From Candidatus Methanophagales archaeon (GTDB lineage Archaea; Halobacteriota; Syntropharchaeia; Alkanophagales; Methanospirareceae): a DNA stretch of 10,870 nucleotides. A model generated the notes under the pieces. It searched no databases. It was not told where the DNA came from and saw only the letters and a program-made list of their open reading frames with translations. Both the position numbers and the translations under genes were made by a program. Of this stretch, positions 6,282 to 10,870 are shown in pieces. Each line of letters begins with the position of its first letter. Position 1 is the first letter of the stretch. The stretch spans positions 1 to 10,870 of the forward strand of contig JAGGZZ010000038.1 in the NCBI GenBank assembly GCA_021161765.1. The letters are read 5' to 3'.

Positions 6282-6485
6282 ATGGAGACGGATACAATCC
6301 AAATACCAAGGAAGATAGTTGAAGAGATTTATGATACGCATGAGAAGATAGACCAGATTCTTGAGACACTGGAAGTGCTCATGGACAAGGAGACACTGAA
6401 AAGGTTAAAGAAGGGAGAGGAAGAACTAAAAACAGGTGATTATATAGATGCCAAGCCAGAAGAGATTGCAGAGCTATTAAGGTGA
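6282..6485 (+). CDS. RelB-like antitoxin
   Basis: A 67-residue, highly charged helical protein beginning METDTIQIPRKIVEEIYDTH and ending KPEEIAELLR. Length, predicted helices and position directly before a RelE/ParE-type toxin identify it as the antitoxin. The segment LMDKETLKRLKKGEEELKTG resembles archaeal RelB-type partners. The frame opens upstream at a TTG (6234), but ATG 6282 fits the TATA box at 6250 and the TTG lies inside the broken vapC. It overlaps the toxin by GTGA (6482-6485), so both are made from one coupled message and the pair probably represses its own promoter. Confidence 0.75.
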   Translation: METDTIQIPRKIVEEIYDTHEKIDQILETLEVLMDKETLKRLKKGEEELKTGDYIDAKPEEIAELLR

Positions 6486-6772
6486 AGATGTACAGAGCAC
6501 GTTTGTTGAATAGCTTTCTAAAACAGGAGAAGAAACTCAATGCAGAGGTAAAAGGGAGGGTTATAGAAGCGGTCGAGGAAATTTTAAGCGACCCCTATTC
6601 TGGTGTTGATTTGAAAGGTAATTTAAGAGGATACAGGGATAAGAGGGTTGGAAAGTATCGAATAGTCTATAAGATAGACGAATCCGAAAAAAGAGTGATC
6701 TTTTTCGATGTTGATTTGAGGAAACGGGTTTATAATCGGTTAAAAAGAAGGAAGCAATTCAGTTGTATTTAG
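6482..6772 (+). CDS. RelE/ParE-superfamily toxin
   Basis: A 96-residue basic protein with the RelE-type fold pattern: an N-terminal strand YRARLLNSFLKQEKKL, helices, then LKGNLRGYRDKRVGKYRIVY (about 43-62) and the C-terminal strand VIFFDVDLRKRVYNRL. The Arg/Lys/Tyr residues of the KRVGKYRIVYKID strand and the R/Y near the end are those RelE toxins use to bind and cleave mRNA on the ribosome. The frame is complete, so it may well be active. The first start is GTG 6482 (overlapping the antitoxin TGA); ATG 6488 two codons later is as likely. It ends TAG, followed immediately by an in-frame TGA. Confidence 0.85.
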   Translation: MKMYRARLLNSFLKQEKKLNAEVKGRVIEAVEEILSDPYSGVDLKGNLRGYRDKRVGKYRIVYKIDESEKRVIFFDVDLRKRVYNRLKRRKQFSCI

Positions 6773-6830
6773 TGATAGCAAACGTAAAACAAATAAAGAT
6801 TTAGAAATTCAGAAAAAGCATCATGATTCT

Positions 6831-6906
6831 CATTCACTCACCAACTCACCAACTAAACAATTCAACATCTCAATTTAGCATCTCAACAATTCAACCGCTC
6901 AACCCC
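6831..6906. repeat. Degenerate octamer repeat of the GTTGAATT type
   Basis: On the - strand the stretch reads as units of about 8 bases: GTTGAGCG, GTTGAATT, GTTGAGAT, GCTAAATT, (GAGAT), GTTGAATT, GTTTAGTT, GGTGAGTT, GGTGAGTG, AATGAGAA. It fills most of the space between the convergent RelE toxin and thiDN genes, and no gene is visible here. Confidence 0.6.
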
Positions 6907-6942
6907 TGACGATGATTTTCCCGCCTCAGCCAAAGTTTTATA

Positions 6943-8322
6943 TTACACCAGAGCATCCATGATTTTATTCACTTTTTCCACTACTTCCAGTGCCGTATCG
7001 CCAAAAATTCTCGTCATTGGCTCTTTTCCCACCGCACCGAGGTCGTAAATCACGTCAGGTACTTGCCGCCGCCGCAGCCCTTCTGAGGAAAGGTTTTTTA
7101 TCGCTTCTCTTACACCCCAATCCATTGTTTTCACACCTCTCGGCTCGTGTTCACGTTCAAAAGAAGAAATCACGAATCCTGCTCGTTTGCATGCGTCTAC
7201 TATTTGCACGGAATATTTTATGTTAATGGCGCTTCTTATGTTTTTGCCCCCTGTCATCGCCATCATCGCTAATATCATCCGGGCAACGTGACTGCTCACG
7301 CCAAAATCCACTGTTTCTGCATGCGTCCCTTCTTTCGCGGAGATTATTCTGCCGTCCACGGCGGCAACGTCACGCTCGCTTTCTGCACCCTCTATTGCCA
7401 TGCCTATGTTTGTTCCAACTTCAGGAACGAGACGTTTAAAATCAGGAATGCTCTTCAGTTCCCTGACCGCTTCCTTCACGTTTTCCAGCACGAAATACCT
7501 GTCTGCGTTCTTCCGCAATTCACGTGCCTGATTTAGCACGATCATATTTGACAGCACTTCGCCTCCTGCTATCGCATCATGCACGAACTTTTTTGCTGAT
7601 GCCGCGGCGTGCCGCAAATTTTCGCCTTTAGCGAGTGCAGCAGTAAGAGCCGCGGAAAACGAACATCCCGCTCCGTGTATTATCTTCCCCTTTTCCGGTT
7701 TTATGTATTCGCCGCTTAGTTCCTCGAACTCGCCATCGTATATCAAATCCGTTGCTTTACCGGCTGCTGTTTCCCGCGTGAGATGCCCGCCTTTTATGAT
7801 TACTGCAGAAGCGCCCAGTTCGTGTATCTTTCGGGCTGCATCCTTCGCATCTTCCTTATTCCTTATCTCTAACCCGGAAATAACGCTGGCTTCGGGAACA
7901 TTCGGCGTTACAACCTCGCAAATAGGCAGAAGAAGTCTGACCAGCGTGTTTAACGCGGGATCAGCCAGCAGAATCCCGCCTGAACCTGCTTTCATCACGG
8001 GGTCCACGACAAAAGGGATTTTATATCTCTTGAGCTGTTTCGCAACCGTTTCTATCATTGCGCTGGAATACAGCATACCGGTTTTCGCATAATCCACGGT
8101 AGTGCCTTTGGCGCTCGCTTCGCTCATAATAGATTGTATTTGCGATTCTACGAGTTCGACGGGCACTTCGTGTTTCGCCTGCACGCCGGATGCGTTTTGA
8201 GCGGTAACGGCAGTGATTACGGAAGTGCCATAGACACCCAGAGCGGAAAACGTTTTTATGTCTGCCTGTATTCCCGCACCGCCACTGCAATCCGAACCCC
8301 CAATGGTCATTACTCTTTTCAT
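6943..8322 (-). CDS. thiDN: Bifunctional HMP(-P) kinase / thiamine-phosphate synthase (ThiD-ThiN fusion)
   Basis: The 459-residue protein has two domains. ThiD (about 1-255) phosphorylates hydroxymethylpyrimidine and its phosphate: TIGGSDCSGGAGIQADIKTF (6-25), KTGML (80-84), VVDPVMKAGSG (105-115), TPNVPEASVISG (139-150) and the anion-hole motif HGAGCSFSAALTAAL (216-230). ThiN (about 275-459) joins HMP-PP with thiazole phosphate to give thiamine phosphate, replacing ThiE in many archaea: GTNIGMAI (303-310), SSHVARMILAMM (343-354), TMDWGVREAI (399-408), and PDVIYDLGAVGKEPMTRIFG (422-441). Both domains are complete. ATG 8322 is used because MKRVMTIGGSD is the family start; the frame continues upstream for 65 codons only as the antisense of an ATPase relic. 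The TATA-like AAAGTATATAC directly before the ATG is too close to drive it, so ATG 8310 may be considered. Confidence 0.93.
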   Translation of the reverse strand: MKRVMTIGGSDCSGGAGIQADIKTFSALGVYGTSVITAVTAQNASGVQAKHEVPVELVESQIQSIMSEASAKGTTVDYAKTGMLYSSAMIETVAKQLKRYKIPFVVDPVMKAGSGGILLADPALNTLVRLLLPICEVVTPNVPEASVISGLEIRNKEDAKDAARKIHELGASAVIIKGGHLTRETAAGKATDLIYDGEFEELSGEYIKPEKGKIIHGAGCSFSAALTAALAKGENLRHAAASAKKFVHDAIAGGEVLSNMIVLNQARELRKNADRYFVLENVKEAVRELKSIPDFKRLVPEVGTNIGMAIEGAESERDVAAVDGRIISAKEGTHAETVDFGVSSHVARMILAMMAMTGGKNIRSAINIKYSVQIVDACKRAGFVISSFEREHEPRGVKTMDWGVREAIKNLSSEGLRRRQVPDVIYDLGAVGKEPMTRIFGDTALEVVEKVNKIMDALV

Positions 8323-8334
8323 TGTATATACTTT

Positions 8335-8855
8335 AATTCCAAAAACATAGTTGTTCTTGGTAAATGAGGTATTGGTAAAACATCTCTGCTGAGAATGTTT
8401 AAAGAGATTGCTGAGAAAAAGGGTTGTATTGGAACCATTATTGAACTGGGGGAAGCAACTGATTCCTTCATAACTTTGTTTGAAACAATAACCAGAAGTT
8501 TGGCGAGGGACTCCCAAACAGGAACTGGTTTATCTGCATCTTATGGGCCAGTGGGTATTGGTTTCACCAAGAGACAAATTTCAATAGAATACTGAATTTC
8601 TTGGGAACCCGACTATTTGACAGTTTGATGAATATGATCACACCAACAGAAAGAAATGTTGTAATGGGGTTTGCAAAAGCGGATAAAGACGCTCTGACGA
8701 ACACTGAGTTGTCAAAATTGGTAAAAGTCAAAAGTATCAATCAATATCTAATACGATTAAGCGATTTAAGTATTCCAATCATTATCAAATTAGAGAGGGG
8801 AAAATACAAACTCTATCACCCTCTTTTTAAGGAATATCTGAGGCAGCGGAAATGA
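8335..8855 (+). pseudogene. Wrecked archaeal AAA ATPase gene
   Basis: Two pieces of an archaeal AAA/STAND-type ATPase remain. The first reads NIVVLGK, then a TGA (8365-8367), then GIGKTSLLRMFKEIAEKKG and on to FETITRSLARDSQ: a Walker A motif (GxxGIGKTS) with a stop codon inside it. It ends at TGA 8593-8595. The second, in another frame (recognisable from about 8583, RILNFLGTRLFDSLMN, to TGA 8853-8855), is the C-terminal winged-helix region of such proteins: ITPTERNVVMGFAKAD, then SIPIIIKLERGKYKLYHPLF. Walker B, the sensor regions and the N-terminus are missing. The left end abuts the thiDN start on the opposite strand, so thiDN's promoter now lies in this relic. The C-terminal piece could be translated as a small wHTH protein, but no ribosome site supports it. 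Confidence 0.75.
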
Positions 8856-8922
8856 TAAATGAGAAGATAAGATGTCCAAGTTGGGGAACTCACAAATAAA
8901 TAATATAAGATAAATTTTTTAT

Positions 8923-8927
8923 GGGAG
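8923..8927 (+). promoter_or_regulatory. Ribosome binding site fixing the Toprim protein start
   Basis: GGGAG lies 7 bases before ATG 8935. It decides the start, because several in-frame ATG codons follow within the low-complexity N-terminus. An AT-rich TATA-like stretch (AATAATATAAGATAAA) precedes it around 8898-8914. Confidence 0.55.
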
Positions 8928-8934
8928 TACGAAT

Positions 8935-9405
8935 ATGGATATGGATATGGGTATAGGCATGAATATGGGAATTGACAGGAACAAATCAGATAGAACAATA
9001 CGAAGGGATGATCACGAAACGTACACGGAACTGGCGAGCGTGGTTCAAGAGATGGACGATTCGGTAGATGTCGTTGTGGTTGAAGGTATGCATGATAAAG
9101 AAGCGTTGAAAGAGATGGGCATTACAAAGGAAATAGCAATGTATTCGTGCTCCGGGTTTTCACATGTTGAGTTCGTTGATTGTCTGAGGCGCAGACACAC
9201 CTGCGTGGCAATACTAACCGACTACGACCGAGCGGGAAAGAGATACAACAAAAAATTGGTTGCACTGCTTGAGCGAGAGGGAGTGAAGGTGGAGAAGAGG
9301 TATAGAGAAGAAATAGGTAAGATATTAGGACTCAGGGGAATGAAAAGCATAGAATCAATAAACTCGCTTAGAAATAAAGTTTTTGCTTCGCAAAAACTTT
9401 ACTAA
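8935..9405 (+). CDS. Small Toprim-domain protein (UPF0292 / COG1658 type)
   Basis: A 156-residue protein with a lone Toprim domain, the metal-binding fold of primases, topoisomerases and recombination nucleases. The catalytic-type Glu is E50 in VVVVEGMHDKEALKEMGI, and the DxD pair is D96/D98 in VAILTDYDRAGKR. The strand order and the end YREEIGKILGLRGMKSIE fit the archaeal small primase-like/UPF0292 family, whose role is unproven (RNA or DNA end processing is suspected). Two ends are odd. The N-terminus MDMDMGIGMNMG is encoded by ATGGAT-like 6-base repeats, and the C-terminus KVFASQKLY is encoded by a perfect 12-bp hairpin. The conserved domain itself is undisturbed, so both tails are likely late additions. 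It is not in an operon. Confidence 0.85.
   Translation: MDMDMGIGMNMGIDRNKSDRTIRRDDHETYTELASVVQEMDDSVDVVVVEGMHDKEALKEMGITKEIAMYSCSGFSHVEFVDCLRRRHTCVAILTDYDRAGKRYNKKLVALLEREGVKVEKRYREEIGKILGLRGMKSIESINSLRNKVFASQKLY
9375..9401. repeat. Perfect 12-bp hairpin in the 3' end of the Toprim gene
   Basis: TAAAGTTTTTGC (9375-9386) and GCAAAAACTTTA (9390-9401) are exact reverse complements with a 3-base loop (ttc). The sequence codes for the last residues (KVFASQKLY) and ends two bases before the stop TAA is complete. It could serve as a transcription-end or mRNA-stability hairpin, or be an inserted palindrome. Confidence 0.8.
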
Positions 9406-9443
9406 AAATCCTTGCGCTATAAAGTATATCCCCCTTCTGTTTA

Positions 9444-9523
9444 GGACGCAGATTTACGTAGATTTACGCAGAAAACTATTTCCTTATATTTGAAATCCCG
9501 ATTATCCGCATTCATCTGCGTCC
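9444..9523. repeat. GGACGCAGAT inverted repeat with internal tandem
   Basis: GGACGCAGAT (9444-9453) and ATCTGCGTCC (9514-9523) are perfect inverted arms. GATTTACG-AGA-type units repeat inside the left arm (GATTTACGTA, GATTTACGCA), and the right arm contains ATTATCCGCATTC. I recall elements of this pattern scattered between genes in many unrelated environmental genomes, so this is probably a non-coding dispersed repeat. The remaining bases of 9406-9585 hold nothing else I recognise. Confidence 0.6.
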
Positions 9524-9585
9524 GATTATCAGAAATTATTTTTTCTTGTTGTATGAACTTTGAATTTAGATATTTAGATTTGTTT

Positions 9586-9627
9586 CCGTGGGCTCTGCCC
9601 ACGGCCCCGCAAGTCCTGTAAGGGCTT
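9586..9627. repeat. Double-hairpin palindromic element, copy 2
   Basis: Same length (42 bases) and layout as the core at 3131-3172: hairpin CCGTGGGC-tct-GCCCACGG (9586-9604), linker ccccgc, hairpin AAGTCCT-gta-AGGGCTT (9611-9627, one G-T wobble). The left stem differs from copy 1, yet both stems stay fully paired. It lies between the convergent Toprim and aroD genes, and its edge forms the TAA stop of aroD. The outer 13-bp repeat of copy 1 is not present here. Confidence 0.85.
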
Positions 9628-10408
9628 ATTTGGTGCTTGGGAATTGGAATTTGTTCATCATGCTCCTCAGCTCCTTCACACTGAATTGACCGGGAGCTAC
9701 TCCTTTCTCCCCTTCTATGAATCCATAAGCCAATGCAGACCCATATAGCGGTGCTATCACTCGCAGATGGCGCCCTACACGACCCATTCCGATGGTCACC
9801 ACCAATTTCCCCTCGCTTGATAGTTTCTGCGTGAGTTCTAACAGCAGCAACGCATCGCTCACCGTCTTCGGCGTAACCGCTATTTTGGCAATGCTGCCTC
9901 CTTCTTTATACATACTCGTGGCGATGCTCAATATATCTTCGCGGCGCGGCATGCCGTTAAAATCATGGAAAGAGGAGATAACAGGTATGTGACGGCGTTT
10001 CGCCTTTTTCAGTATCTCCCGTTTCCCTGCTGCGGGCGAAAAGAATTCGATGTCCACTGCATCTACCAGCTCTTCCTCCGCAGCCGCGGTTTCGATGATG
10101 TCGCTCAGCATCTCTATTCTTTCGGCTTCTGTGCCTCTAAATGCGCCGCCTTCCTCCTTTCTCCTGTTCGTTATGATTATCGGCATTTGTACGGAGGACT
10201 GCGGATTTTTTAGCATCGCAACAAATTCTTTCACCTTCGCTACACTTTTTTCTTCGGCTTCTAAAAGGTCAATTCTCAACTCTAATATGTCTGCTCCACT
10301 TTCCTTTGCTCGTTTCGCATCGTGAATGTCCAGCCTTTTCATTACGGCTACTATAACAGGTGCAGGCCTTCTTTGTAATTCCAATTCCGCCTCACCTATT
10401 TTTACCAT
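9626..10408 (-). CDS. aroD: Type I 3-dehydroquinate dehydratase
   Basis: The 260-residue enzyme removes water from 3-dehydroquinate to give 3-dehydroshikimate, the third step of the shikimate route to aromatic amino acids. All type I catalytic features are visible: E43/R45/D47 in LELRIDLLE, TNRRKEEGG (80-88) for substrate binding, the base H148 in SSFHDFNG, the Schiff-base lysine K175 in SIAKIAV, Arg in GRVGRHLRVIAP (209-220), and the lid VAPGQFSVKELR (237-248). The start ATG 10408 follows a GGGG ribosome site 8 bases upstream. The conserved fold ends near residue 250, and the TAA stop is provided by the double-hairpin repeat. No other shikimate gene is next to it. Confidence 0.95.
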   Translation of the reverse strand: MVKIGEAELELQRRPAPVIVAVMKRLDIHDAKRAKESGADILELRIDLLEAEEKSVAKVKEFVAMLKNPQSSVQMPIIITNRRKEEGGAFRGTEAERIEMLSDIIETAAAEEELVDAVDIEFFSPAAGKREILKKAKRRHIPVISSFHDFNGMPRREDILSIATSMYKEGGSIAKIAVTPKTVSDALLLLELTQKLSSEGKLVVTIGMGRVGRHLRVIAPLYGSALAYGFIEGEKGVAPGQFSVKELRSMMNKFQFPSTK

Positions 10409-10463
10409 TTCAAAAACCCCTTCACGTATTGTCTTTTATCAAATATTGTATGGTATAGAATAG

Positions 10464-10472
10464 CTTATATAG
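10464..10472 (-). promoter_or_regulatory. Possible TATA box of aroD
   Basis: CTATATAAG on the - strand lies about 60 bp before the aroD ATG. Transcription would begin near 10440 and give a leader of roughly 30 bases carrying the GGGG ribosome site. Other AT-rich candidates are close by, so this is tentative. Confidence 0.35.
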
Positions 10473-10489
10473 AAAGAATATATTTAATT

Positions 10490-10633
10490 CTATTGCCGCA
10501 GAATATCCACTATTCGCTCACTCACCTCGTTGACCTTCTCAGGTTTGAGATGTCCAACTATGTATAGGATAATGTGGCGGTCAGCGGTAAAAATACGATT
10601 TGGTCCCCTTTTACAAATCTCGCCAAGCTTCAT
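10490..10633 (-). pseudogene. Internally deleted MazF/PemK-like toxin gene
   Basis: The 47-codon frame starts ATG 10633, 23 bases inside the end of the antitoxin gene, with MKLGEICKRG. This looks like a MazF N-terminus, after which one expects a DVVLVPFPFTD-like strand. Instead it jumps to PNRIFTADRHIILYIVGHLK and PEKVNEVSERIVDILRQ, which resembles the MazF C-terminus (pattern: PSxIxTxxxxLIxxxxGxLxxExxxxVxxxLxxxL). About 55-65 residues of the middle, including the RNase core strands, appear to be missing without loss of frame. The product would be too short to fold as MazF. It could still be translated as a small peptide. Confidence 0.6.
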
Positions 10634-10799
10634 CCTCCTCCGGTCTTAACCAATCCTTTTTTAGCGCGGACTCACTTGCAATCATCGTTTCCATTTTTTG
10701 TTTCTTGGTTTCCAAAAAGTATATAAAATCCAATATCTCTGCATGATACGATTCAGGAACCTTCTCGATCTCCTTCACGATTAAATCTTTTGCTGCCAT
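10611..10799 (-). CDS. DUF2281-type antitoxin
   Basis: A 62-residue protein that begins MAAKDLIVKEIEKVPESYHA, continues EILDFIYFLETKKQK and ends with the family signature ASESALKKDWLRPEEDEAWRDL (split by eye). The last motif, DWLxPEEDxAWxDL, is the conserved toxin-contact end of DUF2281 antitoxins, which pair with MazF- or PIN-type toxins. A GGGG ribosome site lies 7 bases before ATG 10799, and a TATA-like TATTATATTATAATG is about 50 bp upstream. The gene is intact, whereas the downstream, overlapping toxin gene is internally deleted. Confidence 0.8.
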   Translation of the reverse strand: MAAKDLIVKEIEKVPESYHAEILDFIYFLETKKQKMETMIASESALKKDWLRPEEDEAWRDL

Positions 10800-10870
10800 T
10801 TTTTCCCCTTTCCCTTATCTACAATTTCCAGATAGGATGACTTTATTTCATTATAATATAATAGCAAAGA

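Noticed and set aside
8323..8517. N-terminal extension of ThiDN
   Set aside because: ThiD homology starts at the MKRVMTIGGSD methionine; the 65 upstream codons are the antisense of the ATPase relic.
1..10870. A new multi-gene defence or metabolic system
   Set aside because: The intact non-TA genes are well-known single housekeeping genes on mixed strands, and the candidate defence parts (helicase tail, ATPase) are fragments far apart with no shared operon.

Overview
The window looks archaeal. The best evidence is the archaeal-type methionine adenosyltransferase (Mat), the ThiD-ThiN fusion, a small Toprim protein of the UPF0292 type, a DUF84-type inosine/xanthosine triphosphatase, a type I 3-dehydroquinate dehydratase, and TATA-like boxes about 25-30 bp ahead of start codons, implying leaderless mRNAs. 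The mix of housekeeping genes, repeats and toxin-antitoxin (TA) debris would suit a methanogen-related euryarchaeote. An ANME-1/Methanophagales-type genome is my guess, not something the sequence proves.

Layout. 1-1066: the tail of a + strand gene, then an orphan C-terminal part of a SNF2-type helicase on the - strand. 1134-1822: an intact AF2212-type antitoxin/PIN toxin pair. 1844-3113: mat, with twin ATGCATGCAT sites in its upstream region. 3116-3186: a double-hairpin repeat. 3171-4922 (-): a small DUF460-C-terminal-like ORF and an MFS transporter, in the same frame and separated by one TAG codon. 4923-5528 (+): a DUF84/YjjX NTPase, divergent from the MFS gene. 5494-5740: repeats and a scrap of a beta-helix surface protein. 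5766-6240: an antitoxin with a broken vapC. 6282-6772: an intact RelB/RelE-like pair. 6831-6906: an octamer-like repeat. 6943-8322 (-): thiDN. 8335-8855: a wrecked AAA ATPase gene. 8935-9405: the Toprim protein. 9375-9627: three separate palindromic elements. 9626-10408 (-): aroD. 10490-10799 (-): a DUF2281-type antitoxin followed by an internally deleted MazF-like toxin.

How it fits together. The metabolic genes (SAM synthesis, thiamine synthesis, shikimate pathway, NTP-pool sanitation) are single housekeeping genes, not one pathway operon. Between them lies accessory DNA in decay: four TA loci of four different kinds, two with ruined toxins but intact antitoxins, and fragments of a helicase, an ATPase and a beta-helix protein. 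The 3' ends of at least four genes run into palindromic or tandem repeats that supply their last codons or stop codon. I did not find a new defence system or any RNA gene or CRISPR array. The best leads are the structured repeat with compensatory changes, the in-frame TAG between MFS and DUF460C, and the twin sites ahead of mat.
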